Assembly: GCF_008632955.1 (NCBI RefSeq)
Contig: NZ_CP043959.1
Location: 5,456,001-5,520,000, forward strand
Direction of reading: 5' to 3'
Source of the DNA: Streptomyces tendae
GTDB taxonomy: Bacteria > Actinomycetota > Actinomycetes > Streptomycetales > Streptomycetaceae
Length of the DNA stretch: 64,000 nucleotides
Shown here: positions 42,906 to 50,130 of the stretch, piece by piece
Position numbering within the stretch: position 1 is the stretch's first letter
How the letters are laid out: every line of letters starts with the position of its first letter
Translations under genes and position numbers: made by a program
The notes under the pieces: model-generated
Seen by the model: only the letters and a program-made list of their open reading frames with translations
What the model was told of the DNA's origin: nothing
The model's database searches: none

Positions 42906-44068
42906 TCCGCCAGGCCCGCCGCGAGCAGTTCCACGAAGCCGATGTCCTCGTTGGCGACGCCGAACACCTCGGCGCGCAGCAGGGTCCGCTCCGCCCAGGC
43001 GCGGTGCGGCTTCACCTCGTTCATCTTGTTGGTGTACGCGGACCTGAGTACACCCCCGCCGCCGCGATCCGGCCGCAGGATGTCCTGGGCGTCGCTGTAC
43101 TCCTCGTGACTGACGACGGACAGCGCGTGCACGGGCAGGACGTGGGACGGGTGGATGCAGGTCTTGCCGAGCAGGCCGTTGGCCCGGTCGAGGGCGATCT
43201 CGCGCAGCAGGCCGTCCATGGCGTGTTCGATCAGCGTCTCGCGCAGCGCCGTGGCCTGCACCTCCAGGAAGGGGCTCTGCCGCAGCTGGGGCTTGAACAT
43301 GCGCTCCTGGACCCGGAAGTACTCCCAGACGGGTCCGGTCACGGTGAACCCGGTGCCGTCGGCCCGGGCCAGCATGTTCACCACGTCGGAGATCACCGAG
43401 GCGACGACCTGGATGTCGTACGCCGTCATGTCGGGGCCCCGGCGCAGCCCGTAGGAGGAGCAGAAGTCGGTGACGCCGAGGCGCAGGGCGAGCACGCGGT
43501 CGCGGTACTTGTCGACGGCGCCGAAGATGCCCTCCAGCGTCTCCACGCGGCTCTCGCGGTAGAGCAGCTCGGGCGACTCCAGCACCGGCATGGCGAACAG
43601 CCGGTGGCCGCTCGCGGACTCGGCGGCGGTGAGCGCCTCGAGGAACGGCAGTCCGCGCTCGGCGGTGAACTTCGGCAGCACGAATCCGGACAGCAGCGGG
43701 ACCGCGGGGCCGAGGCGGCGGACCAGGTCGGGGATCTGCTCGGGGACCCGGACCCGGACGAACAGCAGCGGCGGGTCGGCCCCGGGCCGTCCGGCGAGGC
43801 CGGTGAGCTGGCGGACCAGGTTCTCCTCGCCGGCGACGACGTCGGCGTCGCTGATGGAGTCCTCCAGGCAGAGCACCATGGAGACCACGCCGCGGGCGCC
43901 CTGCTTGACGATGTCGTCGGCGAGCCGGGGCCGGGTGGCGGGGCTGTAGAGGGTGGCGCCGAGCGCGGCGGACAGCACCCGCGCCGGTGAGTCGGCGGTG
44001 AAGGAGCAGGGCTCCCGGTAGAAGAGACGTTTCCTTACCGCAGGGGCGATGTGCCCGAAATGACGCAT
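42902..44068 (-). CDS. HpcH/HpaI aldolase or CitE-like lyase of the Ter module
   Basis: The 388-residue enzyme resembles the HpcH/HpaI-CitE fold: LCLEDSISDADV with metal Asp/Glu, FVRVRVPEQ, FVLPKF, MPVLESPELL (Glu) and LGKTCIHPSHV near the C terminus. CitE-like proteins in Ter clusters are predicted to form or cleave C-C bonds in making a nucleoside-like metabolite. It is the first gene of the three-gene operon. The ribosome site is GGGGGAG. The upstream leader carries a 20-bp tandem duplication. It diverges from a TerD-domain gene. Confidence 0.88.
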   Translation of the reverse strand: MRHFGHIAPAVRKRLFYREPCSFTADSPARVLSAALGATLYSPATRPRLADDIVKQGARGVVSMVLCLEDSISDADVVAGEENLVRQLTGLAGRPGADPPLLFVRVRVPEQIPDLVRRLGPAVPLLSGFVLPKFTAERGLPFLEALTAAESASGHRLFAMPVLESPELLYRESRVETLEGIFGAVDKYRDRVLALRLGVTDFCSSYGLRRGPDMTAYDIQVVASVISDVVNMLARADGTGFTVTGPVWEYFRVQERMFKPQLRQSPFLEVQATALRETLIEHAMDGLLREIALDRANGLLGKTCIHPSHVLPVHALSVVSHEEYSDAQDILRPDRGGGGVLRSAYTNKMNEVKPHRAWAERTLLRAEVFGVANEDIGFVELLAAGLAE

Positions 44069-44101
44069 TGAACTCCCCCGTGGCTCTGGTGGGCTCTGTG
44101 A

Positions 44102-44141
44102 TGTGCCGGAAGGTGGCCGGTTGTGCCGGAAGGTGGCCGGT
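44102..44141 (-). repeat. 20-bp exact tandem duplication in the CitE-like leader
   Basis: TGTGCCGGAAGGTGGCCGGT is repeated exactly at 44102-44121 and 44122-44141. On the minus strand it lies just after a TACTAT -10-like element (44148-44143), so it would be in the 5' leader of the CitE/PRTase/HAD operon. Confidence 0.85.
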
Positions 44142-44261
44142 AATAGTACGTAGGGGCCCGTGTCGGCGGTTCCCGCCGGGCATGAACTTCAGGTAACCCC
44201 GTGATGTCGGAGCCAACCCCCCGCATTGTCGTGACCAGGACGGAGAAGGCAGGATGACCGC

Positions 44262-45194
44262 ATGACGCACGCGATGCTGAAGGGGTCGAACGTTCCTCTC
44301 GAGGCCACCACGGTACGCGCCGTGCTGCGCTGGTCGCCCGGGCAGGGGGTGCCGGACGTGGACGCCTCCGCGCTGCTCCTCGGTCTCGACGGCCGTGTGC
44401 GCTCCGACGAGGACTTCGTCTTCTACAACCAGCCCCGGCACCCGTCCGGGAAGGTGTGGCGGCTCGGCAAGAAGCGGGTCGCCGAGGGTCTGACCGACAC
44501 GATCCAGACAGACCTGGCCGGTGTCGAGTCGGGTGTCGGCCGGATTCTCCTCGTCGCGTCGGCGGACGGGGTCACCTTCGACCGCGTACAGGCCCTGCGC
44601 ATCCTGCTGTACGACGCGCGGACGTCCGACGGCGAGGCGCTGGCGTACTTCGACGTCAAGCCGGAGACGGGCCGGGAGACCGCGCTCATCTGCGGTGAGC
44701 TGTACCGGCGCGGGGAGGGGTGGAAGTTCCGGGCGCTCGGCGAGGGCTACTCCAACGGGCTGAAGGGCCTGGCGACCGACTTCGGCATCTCGGTGGACGA
44801 GTCGGAGGCCGCCGAGGGGCCCGACGCGGACCGCCCGGCCACGCCGGAGCCGCCCGCGCAGGCCCCCGAGGGCGTCTCGCCCGACGCGCTGACCCAGCCG
44901 CAGGCCCCGGTGGCGGCGGCACCGGAGGTGTCCCGCCCGCTGCCGCCCGAGCAGCCGCCCGTGGGCGTGCCCGCGCAGCCCGCGTACGGCTATCCCCCGC
45001 AGCAGCCCCCGGCCACGCAGCCCGCCTACGGCTACCCGCACCCGGCGGGCCGCCCCGCCTACGGCTATCCGGAGCCCGCCACGGCCGCCGCCCCGGCCGC
45101 GCCCACCGGCTACGGCTTCCCGCCGCCGGCCTCCGGCGCCCCCGACCCGGACTTCCGGCTCCCGCCGCAGGGTCCGCAGTTCCTCGGACGCTAG
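44262..45194 (+). CDS. TerD-domain protein with YGYP-repeat tail
   Basis: The 310-residue protein carries a TerD domain in residues 1-~185 (WSPGQGVPDVDASALLL, DEDFVFYNQPRHPSG, TALICGELYRRGEGWKF, GLATDFG). A Pro/Gln/Tyr-rich tail with four YGYP/YGF-type repeats follows (AYGYPPQQP, AYGYPHPAG, AYGYPEPAT, GYGFPPPAS). The Asp/Glu positions for Ca2+ are partly conserved. It likely acts in the cytosol with the Ter membrane proteins in metal/oxidative stress. It is divergent from the CitE-PRTase-HAD operon. Confidence 0.93.
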   Translation: MTHAMLKGSNVPLEATTVRAVLRWSPGQGVPDVDASALLLGLDGRVRSDEDFVFYNQPRHPSGKVWRLGKKRVAEGLTDTIQTDLAGVESGVGRILLVASADGVTFDRVQALRILLYDARTSDGEALAYFDVKPETGRETALICGELYRRGEGWKFRALGEGYSNGLKGLATDFGISVDESEAAEGPDADRPATPEPPAQAPEGVSPDALTQPQAPVAAAPEVSRPLPPEQPPVGVPAQPAYGYPPQQPPATQPAYGYPHPAGRPAYGYPEPATAAAPAAPTGYGFPPPASGAPDPDFRLPPQGPQFLGR

Positions 45195-45213
45195 GGCCTG
45201 TCCGACAGGCCCT
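45193..45213. terminator. Terminator overlapping the stop codon
   Basis: AGGGCCTGTC (45193-45202) pairs with GACAGGCCCT (45204-45213). The stem starts inside the TAG stop. The same 19-nt core occurs at 24495-24513. Confidence 0.8.
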
Positions 45214-45252
45214 GGGCACGGCCGGAAGGCCGACCGGTGGGCCGGCCGCGGC

Positions 45253-45990
45253 TCACCGGTCGGCCTTCGTCTTGAAGCCCCTGCCCCACTGAAGGCCCCA
45301 GCCGTAGAGCCGGTCCAGCTCCGCCTGGAAGCCGTAGACGAACCGCACCTCGCGGTGCACGAGGATCTCGTTCTTGACGTTTTCGATCATCACCACCGCG
45401 CAGGAGCGGGCCTGCGGATGGCGTTCGTCGAGGGAGATCTCGATCCGCGGGCCGTTGCTCGGGTAGAGCGTGACCACGGCATGGGTGCGGTCGAAGGCCG
45501 GCGTCTGGTCGTAGATGTAGGCGAAGACCAGCAGGCGCTTGATGTTCTCCCGCTGGTCCAGGTTGACGTAGATCGTCTCGCCCGAGGCGGAGCCGAACCG
45601 GTCGTCACCGCTCAGCTTCACGTACGGCGGGTCGTTGACGTCGCCGAGGAATCCGCCGAGGGGCTGCACCACGCCCTTGGTGCCGTCCTGGAGTTCGTAC
45701 AGGCAGCCGAGGTCGAGGTCCACGTTGACCATGGACTGGCTGTGCCCGACGACCTCCGGCGGCTTGAGCGCCTTGAACGGGTGGCGCAGCAGGCTCTCGC
45801 GCTGCGGGCCGCCGAAGTCGGAGGTGCGCATCCGCCAGCTGAGGTTGATCCGCAGATGGCCGTTGGCCGCGCCCTGCTTGGTCAAGGACACATGGCCGTG
45901 CCGTTTGGTCAGCTCGATGGCGTTGGTGGCCGCGTTGCCGGAGTCGAAGGCGTTCCCGCGTCCGCGCCACAGTCCGTCCAGGAAACTCAT
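45253..45990 (-). CDS. TerA-like tellurium-resistance-type protein
   Basis: The 245-residue protein resembles TerA/TerF-type proteins with an N-terminal region (AIELTKRHGHVSLTKQG) and TerD-like strands: VNVDLDLGCLYEL, VKLSGDDRFGSASGE, RLLVFAYIYD and YPSNGPRIEISLDE. It probably binds divalent cations with other Ter proteins. It lies 66 nt before a 22-bp terminator hairpin that would stop transcripts from DUF475, so it is likely its own unit. Start ATG 45990. Confidence 0.87.
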   Translation of the reverse strand: MSFLDGLWRGRGNAFDSGNAATNAIELTKRHGHVSLTKQGAANGHLRINLSWRMRTSDFGGPQRESLLRHPFKALKPPEVVGHSQSMVNVDLDLGCLYELQDGTKGVVQPLGGFLGDVNDPPYVKLSGDDRFGSASGETIYVNLDQRENIKRLLVFAYIYDQTPAFDRTHAVVTLYPSNGPRIEISLDERHPQARSCAVVMIENVKNEILVHREVRFVYGFQAELDRLYGWGLQWGRGFKTKADR

Positions 45991-46055
45991 TCCCGCCCCA
46001 AGTCCACTTGTCGAACCCCCGCCGGTGGCCGCGGGGCGCCGGGGCGCCGCACGGC

Positions 46056-46101
46056 CGACGGGGCGGCCACCGAGGACTGGTCCTCGGTGGCCGCCCCGTC
46101 G
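46056..46101. terminator. Terminator, 22-bp perfect stem
   Basis: Arms 46056-46077 and 46080-46101 pair fully with a 2-nt loop. It is placed after the DUF475 gene and before the TerA-like gene on the minus strand, and is the longest perfect hairpin in the window. Confidence 0.9.
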
Positions 46102-46126
46102 AGAGCGTTCCTCACCCGGAGGGCTG

Positions 46127-47266
46127 TCACACCCCGGACGCGACCTCTGTCTTGTCGTCCGCCCGTGCCTCCGCCTCCGCGATGCGCTTGTTGCGGCGCA
46201 CGGAGGACCAGAAGGAGGCGCCGATCAGGACGACGCCGACGAGACCGGTGATGATCTCGTTGATCTGGTACTGGATGGTGACGAGCAGGATCATCGCCAG
46301 GGCGCCGATCGCGTAGTGCGCGCCGTGCTCCAGGTACACATAGTCGTCCAGGGTGCCCTGGCGGACCAGGTAGACCGTGAGCGACCGGACGTACATGGCG
46401 CCGATGCCGAGGCCGAGCGCCATCAGCACGATGTCGTTGGTGATGGCGAAGGCGCCGATCACGCCGTCGAAGGAGAAGGACGCGTCCAGCACCTCGAGGT
46501 AGAGGAACATGAAGAACGCGGCCTTGCCGGCCAGGGCGATCGCCGACTTGGGCTTGCCCTCGCGTGCGGCCTTCTCCTCCTCCTCGTGTTCCTGCTCCTC
46601 CTCCTCTTCGAGTTTGTCCTCGAAGTAGCCGGAGAGCCCGCCCACGATCATGTAGGTGATCAGACCGGCGATGCCGGCCAGCAGGACCGTCTCCGCCTTG
46701 TCCACGTGCGTGCCGCCGTGCTGGTGGGCGTTGGCGGCGAAGGTCATGGCGGAGATCAGCAGGACGATCAGCGCGATGCAGACCGACAGCATGTCGACCT
46801 TGCCGAGCTTGGCCAGCGGCCGCTCCAGCCAGGCCAGCCACTTGATGTCGCGGTCCTCGAAGATGAAGTCGAGGAAGATCATCAGGAGGAACATGCCACC
46901 GAAGGCGGCGATCGACGGGTGGGCGTCGGTGACGAGCTCCTGGTATCGGTCCTTGTCGCTGAGCGCGAGGTCGACCGCCTCGATCGGACCGAGCTGTGCG
47001 CTGACCGCGACGATGACGACGGGGAAGACCAGTCGCATACCGAAGACGGCGATCAGGATGCCGATGGTGAGGAAGATCTTCTGCCAGAAGGCATTCATCT
47101 TCTTCAGGATTCCGGCGTTGACCACCGCGTTGTCGAAGGACAGCGAAATCTCGAGGATCGAGAGGATCGCCACGATGCCGAAGGCGGTCCACCCCCCGAA
47201 GAGGACCGCTGCGACCAGGCCGAGCGCGGTGACCGCGAACGACCAGCCGAAGGTTTTCAGAACCAC
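46127..47266 (-). CDS. DUF475/TerC-like integral membrane protein
   Basis: The 379-residue membrane protein belongs to the DUF475 branch of the TerC/LysE-like group. The paired acidic membrane motifs are ISLSFDNAVVNA (helix 2) and ASFSFDGVIGAF (later helix). An acidic cytosolic loop (DKLEEEEEQEHEEEEK) lies in the middle. TerC-type proteins export or sense metal ions and partner TerD. The GTG follows a GGGGTA site. The TerD paralogue lies 48 nt upstream on the same strand, so they may be co-transcribed. Confidence 0.92.
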   Translation of the reverse strand: MVLKTFGWSFAVTALGLVAAVLFGGWTAFGIVAILSILEISLSFDNAVVNAGILKKMNAFWQKIFLTIGILIAVFGMRLVFPVVIVAVSAQLGPIEAVDLALSDKDRYQELVTDAHPSIAAFGGMFLLMIFLDFIFEDRDIKWLAWLERPLAKLGKVDMLSVCIALIVLLISAMTFAANAHQHGGTHVDKAETVLLAGIAGLITYMIVGGLSGYFEDKLEEEEEQEHEEEEKAAREGKPKSAIALAGKAAFFMFLYLEVLDASFSFDGVIGAFAITNDIVLMALGLGIGAMYVRSLTVYLVRQGTLDDYVYLEHGAHYAIGALAMILLVTIQYQINEIITGLVGVVLIGASFWSSVRRNKRIAEAEARADDKTEVASGV

Positions 47267-47314
47267 TGGCTACCCCAGGTGTGTGTACGGGTCTCCCCCG
47301 CCGCCGTGGCGGCT

Positions 47315-47890
47315 TTACGAAACGTTGACCCCGAAGTCTAGAGCGATGCCGCGCAGGCCTGACGCGTACCCCTGCCCTACTGCACGGAACTTCCACTCGC
47401 CCTGGTAGCGGTAGAGCTCACCGAAGATCATCGCTGTCTCGGTGGAGGCGTCCTCGCTCAGGTCGTACCGGGCGAGCTCCTGGCCGTCCGCCTGGTTCAC
47501 CACGCGGATGAACGCGTTGCTGACCTGGCCGAACGTCTGGCCACGCTCGTCGGCCATGTGGATGGAGACCGGGAAGACGATCTTGTCGCACTGCGCCGGC
47601 ACCTTGGACAGGTCGATCAGCAGGGACTCGTCGTCGCCGTCACCCTCACCGGTGAGGTTGTCGCCGGTGTGCTCCACCGAGCCGTCCGGGCTCGTGAGCT
47701 GGTTGTAGAAGATGAACCACTCGTCCCCCATGACCCGGCCGCCGCTGCACATCAGCGCGCTGGCGTCGAGGTCGAAGTCGGCTCCCGTGGTGGAGCGCGC
47801 GTCCCAGCCGAGCCCGACCATCACCTGCGTGAGGTCGGGTGCGGCCTTGGACAAGGAGACGTTGCCCCCTTTGGCAAGCGTGACGCCCAT
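47315..47890 (-). CDS. TerD-family calcium-binding stress protein (paralogue 2)
   Basis: The 191-residue TerD protein begins MGVTLAKGGNVSLSK and contains DFDLDASALM, SVEHTGDNLTGEGDGDDESL (the Ca2+-binding acidic block), FPVSIHMADER and GYASGLRGIALDFGVNVS. It is a compact beta-sandwich protein binding Ca2+. It ends in TAA, rare in this genome. It probably works with the DUF475 protein that follows. Confidence 0.95.
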   Translation of the reverse strand: MGVTLAKGGNVSLSKAAPDLTQVMVGLGWDARSTTGADFDLDASALMCSGGRVMGDEWFIFYNQLTSPDGSVEHTGDNLTGEGDGDDESLLIDLSKVPAQCDKIVFPVSIHMADERGQTFGQVSNAFIRVVNQADGQELARYDLSEDASTETAMIFGELYRYQGEWKFRAVGQGYASGLRGIALDFGVNVS

Positions 47891-47935
47891 GATGCTGGTC
47901 CCCCTCCGGGTGGTGTTTCTCAGGTGGTCCTGCAC

Positions 47936-47970
47936 GTCCGGCGCCGCACGTAAACCGTGCGGCGCCGGAC
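47936..47970. terminator. Terminator between the two TerD genes
   Basis: GTCCGGCGCCGCACG (47936-47950) pairs with CGTGCGGCGCCGGAC (47956-47970) over a 5-nt loop. The first TerD gene therefore likely has its own transcript. Confidence 0.85.
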
Positions 47971-48024
47971 GATGTGGCCGTGCGGGACGGCCGCTCGGGC
48001 GCAGCCGCCCGGGAGGTGTGCGTC

Positions 48025-48600
48025 TCAGACGTTCACACCGAAGTCCTGCGCGATGCCGCGCAGGCCGGAGGCGTACCCCTGGCCGATGGCGCGGAACTTC
48101 CACTCCGCGCCGTGCCGGTACAGTTCGCCGAAGACCATGGCGGTCTCGGTCGAGGCGTCCTCCGACAGGTCGTAACGGGCGATCTCGGCGCCGCCGGCCT
48201 GGTTGACGACGCGGATGAACGCGTTGCGCACCTGGCCGAAGGACTGCTGGCGGTTCTCGGCGTCGTAGATGGAGACCGGGAAGACGATCTTCTCGATGTC
48301 CGCCGGGACACCGGCCAGGTTGACCTTGATCTGCTCGTCGTCGCCCTCGCCCTCACCGGTGAGGTTGTCACCGGTGTGCTCGACGGATCCGTCGGGGCTC
48401 TTGAGGTTGTTGAAGAAGACGAAGTTGGCGTCGTTGCCGACCTTGCCCGAGTTGTTCAGCAGCAGGGCACTGGCGTCGAGGTCGAAGTCGGTGCCGGTCG
48501 TGGTGCGGACGTCCCACCCCAGTCCGACGATGACCGCGGTCAGGCCCGGCGCCTCCTTGCTCAGCGATACGTTGCCGCCCTTGCTGAGGCTGACTCCCAC
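48025..48600 (-). CDS. TerD-family calcium-binding stress protein (paralogue 1)
   Basis: The 191-residue protein is a close paralogue of the one at 47315-47890: MGVSLSKGGNVSLSK, DFDLDASALLLNNSGKVG, GDNLTGEGEGDDEQIKV, FPVSIYDAEN and GYASGLRGIAQDFGVNV. It binds Ca2+ through the acidic loop. The GTG follows GGGAGGA by 5 nt. The pair and the TerD-YGYP protein give three TerD copies in ~4 kb. Confidence 0.95.
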   Translation of the reverse strand: MGVSLSKGGNVSLSKEAPGLTAVIVGLGWDVRTTTGTDFDLDASALLLNNSGKVGNDANFVFFNNLKSPDGSVEHTGDNLTGEGEGDDEQIKVNLAGVPADIEKIVFPVSIYDAENRQQSFGQVRNAFIRVVNQAGGAEIARYDLSEDASTETAMVFGELYRHGAEWKFRAIGQGYASGLRGIAQDFGVNV

Positions 48601-48712
48601 GAGTCCTCCCTTGGTGTCCAGGGGCGGGATGCCCCGTTGTGCTTGGATGTCGGATCAACGAGTCGATCCTAGTGACGGGTTCCCCGGGGCCGCAGTCCCT
48701 GGCGGCGAACGG

Positions 48713-49171
48713 TCACAGCGCGTCGAGCGCCGCGAGGTACTCGTCCGGGTCACGGGCGTCCGCCATGCCGCTGCTCACGGTCCGGCGTACGACACCCTCC
48801 TTGTCGATCACGAAGGTCTTCCGTACCGCGCATCCCTTGTCCTCGTCGAGGACGCCGTAGGCGCGGGAGACGTTGCCGTGCGGCCAGAAGTCGCTGAGCA
48901 GCGGGAAGGGAAGATCCTCCTGCTCACCGAAGACCCGGAGGGTGTGGATGGAGTCGTTGGAGACGGCGAGCACCTCGGCGTCGCGCTCGGCGAACTCCTT
49001 CAGCCGGTCGCGGATCTCGCCCAGCTCGCCGGTGCACACACCGGTGAACGCGAACGGGTAGAAGAGCAGCACCACGTGCTTCTGCCCACGGAAGTCGGAC
49101 AGACGCACCGGGGCGCCGTGGTTGTCCTTGAGTTCGAAGTCGGGAGCCTGCTCGCCGACCGGGATCGTCAT
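48713..49171 (-). CDS. AhpE-type peroxiredoxin
   Basis: The 152-residue thiol peroxidase has the peroxidatic Cys46 in PFAFTGVCTGEL (the P-x3-T-x2-C context) and a second Cys114 in DEDKGCAVRKT. Family members reduce H2O2 and peroxynitrite using mycothiol or mycoredoxin in actinobacteria. ATG 49171 begins MTIPVGEQAPDF; an upstream extension is not supported. It lies downstream of the TerD genes and may share stress-response roles. Confidence 0.95.
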   Translation of the reverse strand: MTIPVGEQAPDFELKDNHGAPVRLSDFRGQKHVVLLFYPFAFTGVCTGELGEIRDRLKEFAERDAEVLAVSNDSIHTLRVFGEQEDLPFPLLSDFWPHGNVSRAYGVLDEDKGCAVRKTFVIDKEGVVRRTVSSGMADARDPDEYLAALDAL

Positions 49172-49289
49172 CGTCGTCCTCGTCCCTCCGCGGTGGTGCG
49201 CTGCGACCACCCTACGCAGGGGAGACGACGGTCCCGCGAACGGGCCGACGCGTGCCACGCACGCCGCCGCCGGCCCGTCCGGGGATGGT

Positions 49290-49727
49290 TCACCGCTTCG
49301 ACTTGGCCGCCTTCGGGGTCGCCAGCCGGCTGCCGCTCCAGTCCTTGCCGACGCTGACGCTCTTGGACGCCGTCAGGCCGGCCGTGGTAGCCGCCTCCGA
49401 GATGTCGCTCGGCTCGACGTAGCCGTCCCGGCCGGTCTTCGGCGTGAGCAGCAGGATCGCGCCGCCCTCTTCGATGTACGTGGTGGCATCCACCAGCGCA
49501 TCCGTCAGGTCGCCGTCGTCGTCGCGGAACCACAGCACAACGGCGTCAGCCACGTCGTCGTAGTCCTCGTCGACAAGGTCGCTCTCGATGACGCCCTCGA
49601 TGGCCTCGCGGAGCTCCTGGTCGACGTCGTCGTCGTAGCCGATTTCCTGGACCACCTGCCCGGGCTGGAACCCCAGCCTGCCGGCAGGGTTCGTCCGCTC
49701 CTCCGCGTGGTCCGCGGTCGCGCTCAC
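49290..49727 (-). CDS. DUF3052 family protein
   Basis: The 145-residue acidic protein matches DUF3052: GRLGFQPGQVVQEIGYDDDV, then AVVLWFRDDDGDLTDALVDA, LLLTPKTGRDGYVEPSDI and a basic C-terminal tail (TPKAAKSKR). Function is unknown; it has a methyltransferase-like or SAM-fold flavour. It is divergent from aceE. GTG 49727 follows AGGAGG by 6 nt. Confidence 0.92.
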   Translation of the reverse strand: MSATADHAEERTNPAGRLGFQPGQVVQEIGYDDDVDQELREAIEGVIESDLVDEDYDDVADAVVLWFRDDDGDLTDALVDATTYIEEGGAILLLTPKTGRDGYVEPSDISEAATTAGLTASKSVSVGKDWSGSRLATPKAAKSKR

Positions 49728-50130
49728 GGGTTGCCTCCTGATCATGTCTTGGGAATGTCTCAGCCACGCGCGTGCGCGAAGCATTGGCCGTAGTCCACAC
49801 GGGCGGGACGGATCGCGCAAGTACCCGGCCGTGCGCACCGCCGAAACGGTGACGATCCTGGCCGGGTCACCGCAACTTCAGGCACACCATCATCGCCCGC
49901 AGTGATGGACACCACACCTTTGTGCCCCGTTTGGGCGTTTGGGAACCGTCTGTGGGTACGAGACTCGAATGTACTCGCCCCTTGCCTCACCGTACCGGCC
50001 GGACCTTCGGATTACCTCTCGGTAGAGATGACGTCCGAGGCCCGGGGGTGGAGCATGGGACCGGCGCAATCCGGGCCGTGGCGAGCGAGACGACGGCCCT
50101 TTCACGGCCCTCCGACAGGTAAGGAACAGC
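49728..50130 (+). other. 403-nt divergent region between DUF3052 and aceE
   Basis: No gene is supported. A GGGAAC block (49941-49946) and a TAGAGA -10-like block (50023-50028) are weak promoter hints for aceE. The last 25 nt hold the AAGGAA ribosome site. Confidence 0.5.

Noticed and set aside
44102..44141. CRISPR-like repeat
   Set aside because: Two directly adjacent copies without spacers; no cas genes.
40302..45041. One 1579-codon minus-strand protein
   Set aside because: Upstream of 42905 the frame is antisense to the TerD gene or overlaps the CitE-like gene; a GTG with 4-nt overlap gives the real start.
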